Origin: Blastopirellula sp.
GTDB taxonomy: Bacteria; Planctomycetota; Planctomycetia; Pirellulales; Pirellulaceae
Length of the DNA stretch: 64,000 bases
Direction of reading: 5' to 3'
NCBI GenBank assembly: GCA_002733575.1
Contig: NVWB01000005.1
Coordinates: 20,502 to 84,501, forward strand
Position 1 is the first letter of the stretch, and every line of letters begins with the position of its first letter. Below are positions 46,583 to 55,746 of the stretch, one piece after another. The translations under genes were made by a program, and so were the position numbers. The notes beneath the pieces were generated by a model that was not told the DNA's origin, did not search any database, and saw nothing but the letters and a program-made list of their open reading frames with translations.

Positions 46583-48418
46583 TCATTTAAGAATCGGGCG
46601 GATTTCGGTCATAGAGACCCAGCCGAAGCCTAGATTGGTGACAGTTATCCGTAAAAACTTGGCGGTTGCTTGGAACTTGTGCTCGCTTTTCTTCGTGACT
46701 TGTTTGCTTTCTAGCTGATCGACTACGGTTTGCCACGATTTGCCGTCAGTTGAGACTTCCACTTTGTGATTGAACCACGTTGGGTTTTTCCAGTCGATGG
46801 TAAGCCCTGCCAGGTTTTGGGGTTCTTCAAATTCAACTTGCCACCACTGGGGCACAGCGTCTCCATTGCCGGCCCAGCGTGTGGTGTGCTTGCCGTCAAC
46901 GGCGGCCTGGGGCGGATTGCCTTGCTGGTTGGATGATGCCGAGACCATTCCCAGTTTTGTTTTCACCGGTATGGTCGCGGATTTGGATGATTGTTTTGGG
47001 CGTGATTTGGGTTTAGCGGGCTTTGATTTTGCTGCATCGTAATTAGGGTTCACCGTTGGCATTTGTGCGTCGACAGATTTTCGCCATGCTTTTAAATCTT
47101 CGAGCATTGACTTGGCCAGTTGGATTTCAGTGTCGGCCAGATCGTTCTTTTCAGCAGGATCTTTTTTCAGATTGTAGAGTTCCAATTTTCCATCTTCAAA
47201 AAACTCAATCAGTTTCCAATTGCCTTGACGTATGGCTCCATACGGATTGGTGCGATGATAGTGCGGGTAATGCCAGAATAGTTCGTTGCGATCAATGTTG
47301 CCTGACTGTTTCAGCAGTGAAGTCAAGTTGACACCATCCAAATGTTGATCTGGTTTTTGTGCCAGCCCGGCCATGTCTAACATGGTCGGATAAAAATCGG
47401 TGCCAATGATGGGCGTATCACAAATAGAACCTGGTTGAACTACGCCGGGCCATTTGACAAAAGTTGGCTCTCGGGTTCCACCTTCATAAGCCAGGGCCTT
47501 TGCTCCACGTAATCCGCCAGAGCTTTGTTCGGAGGTTCCGCCGTTGTCACCAGTGAAAATTACCACGGTGTTTTTATCCAGATTCAATTCTCGCAATTTC
47601 TTCATCACGCGGCCGACACTGTCGTCGACGCTTTGCAATAATCCAGCGTAAGCAGGGGAAACCCGTTCGTTGTTTTTATTCTCGAAACCTTTGGCCTTGT
47701 TCTTATATTTTTCGAGGTACTCCGGCTTGGTCATAATCGGCCCATGTACCGCGTAGTACGAGAGATAAAGCAAAAAGGGTTCGTCTTTTGAATCTTCGAT
47801 AAACTTTTCGGCATAGTCGGTCAGATTATCGGTAAGGAAGTCGCCTTCTTTACTGCCTTCGATATTGGGCATATCAAAAGGGTGAAAGTATTTGCCTGGG
47901 CCTTTGGGTTGTCCCCATTCGCGTCCGCCGATGTTTTGATCAAAACCGTGAGAATCAGGGTAGTGTTTATCGAACAGGTCCGGTTCTCGATTAGGCATCA
48001 AGTGCCACTTGCCGAAGAACTGGGTTTTGTAGCCTGCTTCTTTTAACGCTTCCGGCAAGGTGATCAGACTGTGATCTATTTTCATTTTCCAATCTGGAAT
48101 CAATAGCTTAGGGTTGCCCTTGCCGTGTCCTGCGATCCAATCGGTCAAATGCAATCGACCAGGATACTGCCCGGTGATAATGGCCGCCCTGCTTGGCGAG
48201 CAAACCGTGCATGCCGAATAGGCGTTGGTGAACTTCATCCCTTCGCTGCACAGTTGATCTAGGTTGGGTGTTTCGTGAAAAGTGGCCCCATAGCAACCAA
48301 GATCACCCCAGCCGAGGTCATCGACCAGAAAGAAAACAAAGTTCGGTTTCTGTGCGGCCTGAGTTGTTGAAGCGGCAAAAACCGCGACGAAAGCCAGAAG
48401 ATAGATACGGAGTCGCAT
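46583..48418 (-). CDS. Sulfatase with C-terminal discoidin-like domain
   Basis: A 611-residue secreted sulfatase. ATG 48418 is preferred over an ATG seven codons earlier because AAGGAA lies just upstream. A signal peptide covers 1-21. Metal ligands are at LVDDLGWGD (D33, D34) and the formylglycine site is C73 in CSPSR, with 'TGQYPGR' completing the signature. 'VIFTGDNGGT' provides the second metal pair. Residues about 440-480 are Lys/Pro/Ser-rich linker. The last 130 residues ('VSASSNQQGNPPQAAVDGKHTTRWAGN', then 'WWQVEFEEPQNLAGLTIDW') form an F5/8 type C domain that would bind a sugar or polymer substrate. Confidence 0.94.
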   Translation of the reverse strand: MRLRIYLLAFVAVFAASTTQAAQKPNFVFFLVDDLGWGDLGCYGATFHETPNLDQLCSEGMKFTNAYSACTVCSPSRAAIITGQYPGRLHLTDWIAGHGKGNPKLLIPDWKMKIDHSLITLPEALKEAGYKTQFFGKWHLMPNREPDLFDKHYPDSHGFDQNIGGREWGQPKGPGKYFHPFDMPNIEGSKEGDFLTDNLTDYAEKFIEDSKDEPFLLYLSYYAVHGPIMTKPEYLEKYKNKAKGFENKNNERVSPAYAGLLQSVDDSVGRVMKKLRELNLDKNTVVIFTGDNGGTSEQSSGGLRGAKALAYEGGTREPTFVKWPGVVQPGSICDTPIIGTDFYPTMLDMAGLAQKPDQHLDGVNLTSLLKQSGNIDRNELFWHYPHYHRTNPYGAIRQGNWKLIEFFEDGKLELYNLKKDPAEKNDLADTEIQLAKSMLEDLKAWRKSVDAQMPTVNPNYDAAKSKPAKPKSRPKQSSKSATIPVKTKLGMVSASSNQQGNPPQAAVDGKHTTRWAGNGDAVPQWWQVEFEEPQNLAGLTIDWKNPTWFNHKVEVSTDGKSWQTVVDQLESKQVTKKSEHKFQATAKFLRITVTNLGFGWVSMTEIRPILK

Positions 48419-48744
48419 GGTTGATTCCTTGGGAGTCACAAATATGGATTGAGGTGTGCCCTGCGTTGGGACTTCTATTGTAATTCAATCGGGTCATGTA
48501 TGTGCGGCCCCAATCATCGTGTGCTTTGGTGACTTATTGGGTATAGGCAGTATTTACCACTGGTTTGCTGTGATGAAGTGCTGGTTTTTGGATAAAACAC
48601 TCAGAATCTTGGCAACCTCATGAGAAATCTCTCGTTAATGTACATTGTAGCCCAAGTGTGCTAATTGCCACCGGGGTTACAGATCGTCTAAAATCTGACG
48701 ATTGACCTTTACTAGTATTGCAGTGTAAGAATTGGAATAAACAG
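48419..48744. other. Divergent intergenic region before vgrG
   Basis: A 326-bp gap between the minus-strand sulfatase and plus-strand VgrG genes. It must contain both promoters; I see no convincing paired -35/-10 boxes, no repeat and no coding potential. The AT-content rises toward the VgrG start. Confidence 0.6.
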
Positions 48745-50646
48745 ATGACCATAGAGTCGATTGGAAATGCGAATCAGAGCTTCGAATTCAAAATAGATGG
48801 GAAAGAAATCGAAGACCTCTATCTTGATTCCTTTCACGGCAAGGAAGGAATGTCTCGACTCTTTTCTTTTGAATTAGTTTTGTATTCAGAAGATTTGAGT
48901 CTAGGTCCTAAGGATTTTTTGAACAAAGAGATTAGTTTTTGTGTAAAGCAAGAAGATTCCCCGCAATGGTACAACGGTGTAGTCCAGCGGTTTCAGTACG
49001 GCGGCTTCATTGCGGCTGAGATCGTTGAGTACCGCATCACGGTCGTTCCCAAAATGTGGATACTAACTAAGAATCGAAAGTATCAAATATTCACTGAAAA
49101 GAAAGCTTCGGATATCATTTCATCGATTCTTTCTGAAAATGGAATCTCGGGATCATCGATAGCAACTACAAACACAGTCCATGAGAAGTGTACTCAATAT
49201 GGTGAGAGTGACTTTCATTTTATCTCTCGATTAATGGAACAAGAAGGACTGTTTTACTACTTCAACCATAGTAACGGATCTCACGATCTTGTCATCGAAC
49301 AAGGAAAGGGCTGGCAAGGTGGATCCCCAATGAAACCAAGCATCGATCAGTTCTATTCTGTCAAGCCTCAATACGAATTGAGAAGCCATGAAACGAAAGC
49401 AATGGCTTACGACTTTGTCAAAGATGTGAAGTTGATTGAAAAAAAGTCGCCTTCAAAAGATTCGGATGTCAAAAAACATGGTGCAGGAGAACTTCAAGAG
49501 TACACAGGTATCTCAAACAAAAGTATCTTGAACGATTATGCTGATGCCAGGATGTCTACCGAAGAGTCGCAATATGCAAAGGCTTCGTTTACTACTTTTG
49601 ATTCTAGCATCAGAATGGGAAACGTAATTCAGTGCAACGATTTTCCCAGTCTGGATTCAAGCGATGCGTGCAGCTTAATCGATTCAGACTGGATTCCGAT
49701 TGAATTAGAGACGCATGCATTCGAGCAAAATCGCATCTCAAATATCGAAGAAAATAAAACTTTCCAAGAAAAGGGAGAGTTCTTTATCAGAGAAATGAAT
49801 TCAGGCGCGAAGGAATTAGATCGCGTGTTCGGAGACCTTGAACTCGATTCTCCTTATCTCTTGAAAGCAGAAAATTTTGTCGATCTTTGTAGTAAAAATA
49901 CAAGAGAATTCACTCCATTTTTCAACCGGATGCACTGCCTCCGCAAAGGCGCCAACCTGACCCCCCCGCGGATTACGACCAAACCGGTAATCTCAGGCGT
50001 GCAAACCGCACGTGTGGTAGATCACTCCGATCCAGATCCAGACAAGATTGGCGGGAGAATAAGAGTCCAATTCTTCTGGCATGAGAAAGAAGACTCTTGC
50101 TTCGCTCGCTTGACGCAGCCTATTGCAGGTAGCGGCTGGGGTTTTATGGCCATGCCACGTGTAGGGCAAGATGTGGTAGTAGCCTTCGAACAAGGTGATC
50201 CTGATCAACCGGTGATTGTTGGCAGTGTTTACAATGGGAAAAATCATCCTTCGTATCCAGAAACAGAAGATTGGAGCAAAACTTATTTCCGAGATGAAAA
50301 AGGGAGTGAAATCCTATTTGATGAAGAAGGCCCAGACGGAGCACTTCTTTCTCTCAAGGCGATCGAATATCTCAAACGCGAAGTCATGAAAGACATGAAG
50401 AGTGAAATTCATGGTGACAAAAAGGAAACTATAGACGGTGAACGCACCACTAAAATCACAAGAGATGACACGCTTGAAATCACAGGCGACCACACCACTA
50501 AAGTTACACAAAATGAAAAACTGGATGCCCTGCAAATTGAAATCACTGCCAAAACGACTATCAAGTTAAAAGCGGGGGGGAGTTCCATCGAAATCGGCCC
50601 TGGCGGAGTGACGATTAAAGGACCGGTGATCAATTTAAATCCTTAA
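48745..50646 (+). CDS. vgrG: Type VI secretion spike protein VgrG
   Basis: A 633-residue VgrG. ATG 48745 gives the expected start MTIESIGNANQSFEF; a TTG further upstream is less likely. The gp27-like part (about 1-380) shows 'SRLFSFELVLYSEDL' and 'ESDFHFISRLMEQEGLFYYFNH', the latter diagnostic. The gp5 OB-fold (about 410-500) shows 'GRIRVQFFWHEKEDSCFARL' and 'GQDVVVAFEQGDPDQPVIVGSVYN'. A beta-helix needle follows with repeats 'GERTTKITRDDTLEITGDHTTKV'. No extra effector domain follows. C7 (49961-49967) and G7 (50574-50580) runs lie in the gene. The first 1.2 kb is AT-rich and the rest GC-richer. PAAR and FHA-DUF4123 genes follow. Confidence 0.95.
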   Translation: MTIESIGNANQSFEFKIDGKEIEDLYLDSFHGKEGMSRLFSFELVLYSEDLSLGPKDFLNKEISFCVKQEDSPQWYNGVVQRFQYGGFIAAEIVEYRITVVPKMWILTKNRKYQIFTEKKASDIISSILSENGISGSSIATTNTVHEKCTQYGESDFHFISRLMEQEGLFYYFNHSNGSHDLVIEQGKGWQGGSPMKPSIDQFYSVKPQYELRSHETKAMAYDFVKDVKLIEKKSPSKDSDVKKHGAGELQEYTGISNKSILNDYADARMSTEESQYAKASFTTFDSSIRMGNVIQCNDFPSLDSSDACSLIDSDWIPIELETHAFEQNRISNIEENKTFQEKGEFFIREMNSGAKELDRVFGDLELDSPYLLKAENFVDLCSKNTREFTPFFNRMHCLRKGANLTPPRITTKPVISGVQTARVVDHSDPDPDKIGGRIRVQFFWHEKEDSCFARLTQPIAGSGWGFMAMPRVGQDVVVAFEQGDPDQPVIVGSVYNGKNHPSYPETEDWSKTYFRDEKGSEILFDEEGPDGALLSLKAIEYLKREVMKDMKSEIHGDKKETIDGERTTKITRDDTLEITGDHTTKVTQNEKLDALQIEITAKTTIKLKAGGSSIEIGPGGVTIKGPVINLNP

Positions 50647-50734
50647 TCGTACCACTAGTTCAGGTGTAAGATCCCAATAGTTTAAAGTCTGTATACTTAG
50701 TTAAAACCAAATTAATATCGTAAAGGAGAAACCA

Positions 50735-51028
50735 ATGCCCCCTGCTGCCAGAGTTGGAGATATGCACGTTTGCCCTAAGGTAGAACCTGGTCCGGTTCCG
50801 CACGTGGGTGGACCAATAATGCCATTAGGATCACACAATGTTTTAATTGGAAGCATGCCAGCGGCACGTAAAGGAGACATGGCAACTTGCACAGGCCCGC
50901 CAGATACCATTTCTCAAGGTTCTGCTAACGTGATGGCCAATGGCATGCCAATGGCTAGAATGTTAGATTCATGTAACCATGGTGGGATAATTGTCCAAGG
51001 CTTTCCTATGGTCATAGTTGGCGGATAA
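50735..51028 (+). CDS. PAAR-domain spike-tip protein
   Basis: A 97-residue protein with a PAAR fold along its full length: PPAARVGDMHVCPKVEPG at the start, then 'MPAARKGDMATCTGPPDTI' and 'MPMARMLDSCNHGGIIVQG'. The His and Cys residues (H11, C13, C49, C78, H80) fit the zinc-binding PAAR tip, which sharpens the VgrG spike and can carry effectors. It starts at ATG 50735 with a strong AAAGGAG. It contains no toxin extension. The gap to the VgrG gene is 88 bp and to the FHA gene 35 bp, so the three are probably one transcript. Confidence 0.94.
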   Translation: MPPAARVGDMHVCPKVEPGPVPHVGGPIMPLGSHNVLIGSMPAARKGDMATCTGPPDTISQGSANVMANGMPMARMLDSCNHGGIIVQGFPMVIVGG

Positions 51029-51063
51029 TAGAAAAACCTCATCAAAGAATAACTGATAAAATT

Positions 51064-52725
51064 ATGCGTGCTCGCATCACCATCGAATCAACCGGCGACA
51101 AACCAGTTGGAACTCGTATCCGAATTGAAGAAGGTCAAGTCGTCCGCTTCGGTCGCCACGCTAGTGCCGATGTGACCGTGGCCGATAATCAAATCTCGGG
51201 CCTGCATTTTGCACTCCAGTGCGATGCAGCACGCTGTAGAATTCGAGACTTACAAAGCACCAACGGCACGTGGGTCAACGAGATCAAAGTGAATCTCATC
51301 GAACTGACCGATGGCGATACCTTTAAAGCAGGCAACACAACCTTTAGCATTTCGTTTGAAGGGAGCGTGAATCAGACGGTCAACGACCCTGAAGTCTACC
51401 CTGAACTGCGTGCATTACAGGCAAAAGAAGAAGCAAACACTGGCCCGGCTGTGGGCGCACCAGAATTCCAGCCTGCATCAATGGATGCACCGCACTTGGG
51501 TCTTGATCTCAATCCGGCTCCGCTTGATGTTTCTTCCGCACCTGTTGTTAATCCAAACATTGTTTCAGATGAACCTGCGGCTGCGGTTGATCCAGGCTCT
51601 TTGCCCGATACCGGTGCTGACCCTGTAGCTATCGTGCCTGCTGAAATGTCTGAAGCGAATGTAAGGCCGGTTTCTCGAATGATCTTGAACTTTCAAGATC
51701 AATCAGGCCCTCGTCGCGTGTGGCTCGTTCCAGGTCAAACCGTGATCATCGGTCGAACAGAGATGGCCGATGTCACCGTGACCGGCGATGGCCAAATTTC
51801 TTCGGCCCACTTTGCGGTCGATTGCAATGCCGAGAAGTGCAAAGTGCGTGACTTACAAAGTCAAAACGGCATACTGCTTAATGACACAAAAGTCCCTCAC
51901 GCTTCCATCTACGATGGTGACCAGATTCAAGCGGGTGACACGCAGTTCATTGTCCAAGTACAGGGAGGACCAGAAGCTCCAGGCGCTGCACTACGAACTT
52001 GGAGCCCCGGTAATCAGGCCGAAGCTCCATTGGCTGGTAGCCACCAGTTCGCCACTTATCATAAGACGAAAATCAATGACGAACTCTTTGCCTTTGAGCA
52101 AGTAGAGAGTGATCCACCGCCCATTGAACTGATTCGTCGTCTGGCCCGCAACCGCACCTTTTATTTAGTGATTGATCCTTTGAAAGTAGGCAAGATCAGT
52201 TCCCAAATCGATAGCGTTGAAACTAAATACCTGATCGATTGGGTACCTGAAGTCACTGCCGAGGCCATGTCTCCGTTGATCCACAAGATCTGTGATGTCG
52301 AACAAAATATCGACTATCTTTCCGAAGTCTGGGGAAGAGACGGCGCAATGTTGTTCTTCCCTGTGAATGACGATGGTCCGCTGTTTGATCACTTGATTTC
52401 GCTGGCCAAGTATTATCCCGAAGAAAGCCAATTACCAGAAGGCGTCACCGAAGCCCCCCCTTCGATGTTGATCTATTACTGGCCCAGCGTGTTAAGCATG
52501 CTGATCGTGAACAAAAACTTTCCACTGGCCAAACGTTTCTTAGAAAACGTCGAGTTCGCCGTCGGCCAAGGTGAATCGCCAGAAACTTGGAAAGCTTATG
52601 CCCGCAAACCATTTCAAGAGAAATTGATCGCTGCTGGTTTCATGGAATTCACGGAGAGTGAAGAGGAACCTGAAGAACCGCCTGTGGAAGATGATTCAGG
52701 TGAATCAGCGTCACAAGACGCCTAG
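51064..52725 (+). CDS. Two FHA domains fused to a DUF4123-like adaptor domain
   Basis: A 553-residue cytoplasmic protein. FHA domain 1 is at about residues 16-98 (FGRHASADVTV, then LQSTNGTWVN); FHA domain 2 at about 205-305 (IGRTEMADVTV, then LQSQNGILLN). Each shows the phosphothreonine-binding G-R...S-x-x-H and N-G pattern (QISGLHF, QISSAHF). A Pro/Ala-rich linker joins them. Residues from about 365 ('TFYLVIDPLKVGKISS', 'AMLFFPVNDDGPLFDHLISL', 'MLIYYWPSVLSMLI') resemble DUF4123, the adaptor that loads effectors onto VgrG. The assignment of the last domain is by pattern and should be taken as likely. An acidic Glu-rich tail ends the protein. It would link phospho-signalling to spike loading (inference). 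Confidence 0.8.
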   Translation: MRARITIESTGDKPVGTRIRIEEGQVVRFGRHASADVTVADNQISGLHFALQCDAARCRIRDLQSTNGTWVNEIKVNLIELTDGDTFKAGNTTFSISFEGSVNQTVNDPEVYPELRALQAKEEANTGPAVGAPEFQPASMDAPHLGLDLNPAPLDVSSAPVVNPNIVSDEPAAAVDPGSLPDTGADPVAIVPAEMSEANVRPVSRMILNFQDQSGPRRVWLVPGQTVIIGRTEMADVTVTGDGQISSAHFAVDCNAEKCKVRDLQSQNGILLNDTKVPHASIYDGDQIQAGDTQFIVQVQGGPEAPGAALRTWSPGNQAEAPLAGSHQFATYHKTKINDELFAFEQVESDPPPIELIRRLARNRTFYLVIDPLKVGKISSQIDSVETKYLIDWVPEVTAEAMSPLIHKICDVEQNIDYLSEVWGRDGAMLFFPVNDDGPLFDHLISLAKYYPEESQLPEGVTEAPPSMLIYYWPSVLSMLIVNKNFPLAKRFLENVEFAVGQGESPETWKAYARKPFQEKLIAAGFMEFTESEEEPEEPPVEDDSGESASQDA

Positions 52726-52741
52726 CACTCCTAGTGAATTA

Positions 52742-53173
52742 ATGAAAATTATTGAGAAAAACGACATCTGCTATCCCTACGCAGGCGCGAGGACCACTGG
52801 CATTAGAATTGGCGGAATCGCACTCTGCACTCTCGTATCAATTGCCGCCTTCTGTTTCACACCCTTGATCATTATGATGCTCTATTTTGTGATTTGGGTA
52901 ATTGGATTGGAGTTGTTCTTTTTCTATTATCGATCGATGCGATTAAATATATTTAACAACGGAGAGCTCGTTCAAGCAGTTGTGGACAACAAAAGAATTA
53001 TCGAGAAAGTTTCGATCTACAAACTATCGGTTGAGTATGAGTTCAACGAAGTTCGTTATCAAGCTTATTCATCAGTCCCGAATCGTTTTTTCCTCTCGGT
53101 TAAGCTAGGTAGTAAAATTAGCATCAAAGTGGACCCTCGTTCGCCAAAGCGCTGGATTCCTTATGAATCGTAG
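52742..53173 (+). CDS. Small membrane protein, DUF3592-like, last gene of the VgrG cassette
   Basis: A 143-residue protein. ATG 52742 lies 16 bases after the FHA-gene stop; in-frame codons upstream overlap that gene. Two hydrophobic helices cover about residues 20-65, and the C-terminal 75 residues form a beta-rich domain ('LVQAVVDNKRIIEKVSIYKLSVEYEFNEVRYQAYSSV', then 'LGSKISIKVDPRSPKRWIPYE') resembling DUF3592. By position and topology it is a candidate immunity or accessory protein for a VgrG-delivered toxin, but no toxin is identified. It converges with the PHP-type gene, with one base between the stops. Confidence 0.7.
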   Translation: MKIIEKNDICYPYAGARTTGIRIGGIALCTLVSIAAFCFTPLIIMMLYFVIWVIGLELFFFYYRSMRLNIFNNGELVQAVVDNKRIIEKVSIYKLSVEYEFNEVRYQAYSSVPNRFFLSVKLGSKISIKVDPRSPKRWIPYES

Positions 53174-53174
53174 A

Positions 53175-55316
53175 TTATCTACCCGCTCTAGCTCTCTCGG
53201 TTTCTTTCCAGGCGTTTAGATACTTGAGAAACCCTTCTTTGACTTGGGGCGAAGCGGCATCAATTGCAGCCAGTGATTTCATGTCGATCAGATTTCCGTT
53301 TTTCTGTTGATACAAATGGGCCGCTTGCGAAGCGATTGCTTGATCAAACCCAGAAAGCTGCTTGAGTAGTTTAGGCAGATTATTGTTTGACTCATTTACG
53401 ATCTTCTCCGCATACACTCTTGCCGCATCGGCTTTGCCGTTGTTGTCGGCATCGACCCAAGCGGCTCCGCTACAGCCGATCAATTCAGCAGTAAACTTGG
53501 GCGAAAGCGGCTGGTAAGGCTTGGCGGTCTTCCAGTAGTTACCCTTCACACCAGGGCCACGGGCAATTGCGACTAAGTGAACATCATGGTTAGGAGTGTC
53601 GATTTCCCAGTTGGCGGTATGAATAACACCATTTTTGGCTCTCGATCTTTTCATTGAGCCATACGTGTCTAACTTCTCATCGATTCTCTTCGTAATTTCT
53701 TCACTTCGGATCAGCTGCCCATTGGCATAAAGTTCCACCACCGAAGCATCAACCCAATGCGGGCCTAGCACGCGAACTTGAATCCTCAGTTTCTCGCCAT
53801 TGGTCTTTACCAGGTCACCCGAACTATATTTCCCATTGATCTTCATCTCTGCCAATAAACCGTAGCTTACCATCACCTTGCCAGCGACGAAGTTTTCTAC
53901 CGCTTGATCAATGTTGATTTTACCGGGAACATAGTCATCGGCTCGAATATACGTTCGCCCCTGACCAACAATATATCGGGTCACATCGTGCGAATCACTT
54001 GAACCAACCGGCGTGACTTGATATCCGCGATTTAATAGTGCCATCCAATCGTGAAACAACCGCATGATATCGGTTTGGGTTGCGCCAGAGTTGATGACTT
54101 CCATCGCATTAAATCGCATGTCCCAGCCATCTAAGTTTTCGCCAACGACATCGTTAAAGTACTCAGGCGAAAAGGGCTTCGTTCCGCGATGAACATCACG
54201 GGCATGATTCAAAATCGCAATCTTGACACCAGGTGTGCCGTAGATCGAATCAAGTGTCTCCTTCCAAACCGAAGATTTATAATTCGGCGGCGCGGCACCT
54301 TCTGCAAATGGAAAGACATTGAAGTGCCCTGTTTGCGTAGTGACTTCGTCTCCCATGACAGGCGTAAAGTATTGGCTGACCCCCATCTTCTCGGCCCAAG
54401 GCCGGGTATCAATCACCACGTTGTGATCGGTCGTAATCGGCAGTTCAATTCCTTCCCCTGCCAATGTGATCATCCGTTCTTCAACGGTCGAATCCCCATG
54501 GCCAGAGTGTGTGCGGGTGTGGGTATGCGTATCACACGCGACATAGCCAGGGGTGGGAACTTCTCGTCTGAGGTAAAGATAGAGCACTTGCGCTTCATCA
54601 TCTTTGCATTCAAAGGAGTATTTGCGTACGGAGTACTCAAATCCGCGGCTAGCATACAGGGTGTATTTGCCTTTGGGCAGATGAAATTCGGCTTTTCCAG
54701 TACTAGTATAAATCACGCCAGGACGAACGGCCATGTGATCATTAGAAACTGCATCCGTATCAAACAACGACCCGTTTTCATCCACAATCGTCAATCGGCC
54801 CGGTGAGTATTCTTTCGTGTCGAACATCTTTAGATGAACTTCGATATCAACCTTCGAGAAAAGCTCCTGCTTAGATTTTGCATAGAGCGTAATATCCCCT
54901 ACCAAAATGTCATCGGCAGCAACACCTTCTTTCGTACTGATCGTCAGTCGATTGGTTCCCTGTTTTACACTGGTCGGTGGAACTTCAATAAAGTGGACGA
55001 TATCATTTTCATCTCTGATGAGCGTGCTGATGGCTCGGTCATTAAACCGCACGGTCCATTGTTGTTTGATGTCTTGTTGTCGCAATCGCAAAGTCCAGCC
55101 GGTTGCTTCTTTTGCTCCCAGTTTTTCTTTGTCAACTTGAAAGATCTGCTCAAACAGTCGGGCATCGGCGGTTTCACTAAACTCGGCCCATTCGCGTGGC
55201 TCTGCATTTCGCAGGTGTAACATGCCGGAGTGGATTGCGACCGATGAAGGATCGGCAGAGTAGGCCAGAGAAGAGAAGGTCAGCAACAGTAAAATAGTAG
55301 AGAGGGAGTGTCTCAT
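53175..55316 (-). CDS. CehA/McbA-type PHP metallohydrolase, secreted
   Basis: A 713-residue protein with a signal peptide (about 1-20, cleavage AYS-AD). The N-terminal half (about 25-250) is beta-rich, with 'VRFNDRAISTLIRDE' and a carboxypeptidase-regulatory-like segment 'KGKYTLYASRGFEYSVRKYSF'. The PHP-type metal-binding region follows: 'CDTHTHTRTHSGHGD', 'TTDHNVVIDT', 'LNHARDVH' and 'VGSSDSHDVTRYIVG'. The family includes metal-dependent hydrolases of the CehA/McbA group (esters/carbamates); the physiological substrate here is unknown. It starts at ATG 55316. The C-terminal section contains 'GAAWVDADNNGKADAAR', a calcium-binding-like loop. Confidence 0.86.
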   Translation of the reverse strand: MRHSLSTILLLLTFSSLAYSADPSSVAIHSGMLHLRNAEPREWAEFSETADARLFEQIFQVDKEKLGAKEATGWTLRLRQQDIKQQWTVRFNDRAISTLIRDENDIVHFIEVPPTSVKQGTNRLTISTKEGVAADDILVGDITLYAKSKQELFSKVDIEVHLKMFDTKEYSPGRLTIVDENGSLFDTDAVSNDHMAVRPGVIYTSTGKAEFHLPKGKYTLYASRGFEYSVRKYSFECKDDEAQVLYLYLRREVPTPGYVACDTHTHTRTHSGHGDSTVEERMITLAGEGIELPITTDHNVVIDTRPWAEKMGVSQYFTPVMGDEVTTQTGHFNVFPFAEGAAPPNYKSSVWKETLDSIYGTPGVKIAILNHARDVHRGTKPFSPEYFNDVVGENLDGWDMRFNAMEVINSGATQTDIMRLFHDWMALLNRGYQVTPVGSSDSHDVTRYIVGQGRTYIRADDYVPGKINIDQAVENFVAGKVMVSYGLLAEMKINGKYSSGDLVKTNGEKLRIQVRVLGPHWVDASVVELYANGQLIRSEEITKRIDEKLDTYGSMKRSRAKNGVIHTANWEIDTPNHDVHLVAIARGPGVKGNYWKTAKPYQPLSPKFTAELIGCSGAAWVDADNNGKADAARVYAEKIVNESNNNLPKLLKQLSGFDQAIASQAAHLYQQKNGNLIDMKSLAAIDAASPQVKEGFLKYLNAWKETERARAGR

Positions 55317-55478
55317 TGGATTACCTTGGATTTGAGTAGAACAGCCCTAGTATAAACCAAGCGGCATCAACAATCACCCATGCGATCAATTTGCTTTAAG
55401 AAAATCAGATGCTGTAGAGAAAAGAGCCCACAATAACAAGATTCTTGCAGGCTCCTATGAAATGGTTTACGCTTTTGA

Positions 55479-55739
55479 TTATGGTGCAACAGTTGGAGAT
55501 CTCTCTTGTTTTGTAACCAAGGGCGCGATCATTATCCCGCCCACAAATGTCACTACAAGGGGAATCAAGACGCAGATTGCACTAACGGGATCGGCTGGCG
55601 TAATCGCCACTGAAAACAGAGCCAGTAAGGTCAGTGAAATGACCCACAATCGATAGCGAGTTCTATCGAAAAACAAGGTAGAAACGGCAACTCCGAGAAC
55701 TAACATCAGTTCCAAGGCACCAACACTGGGATACCACAT
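55479..55739 (-). CDS. Small three-helix membrane protein
   Basis: An 86-residue protein with three hydrophobic segments (about 6-22, 30-48 and 52-75). The ribosome-binding site GGAGGA lies seven bases before ATG 55739, which strongly supports translation. I do not recognise a family; the length and hydrophobicity fit small planctomycete membrane proteins. The reading frame opposite it on the plus strand (55462-55656) has no ribosome-binding site and is a shadow. The gene stands alone between the PHP-type gene and the acetyltransferase. Confidence 0.72.
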   Translation of the reverse strand: MWYPSVGALELMLVLGVAVSTLFFDRTRYRLWVISLTLLALFSVAITPADPVSAICVLIPLVVTFVGGIMIAPLVTKQERSPTVAP

Positions 55740-55746
55740 AACAAAT

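Noticed and set aside
53175..55316. Classical DNA polymerase-type PHP domain
   Set aside because: The signal peptide, beta-rich N-terminal half and lack of polymerase motifs point to a secreted CehA/McbA-type hydrolase instead.
55462..55656. Plus-strand 64-codon frame
   Set aside because: It lies opposite the small membrane protein gene, which has a clear GGAGGA ribosome-binding site; this frame has none.
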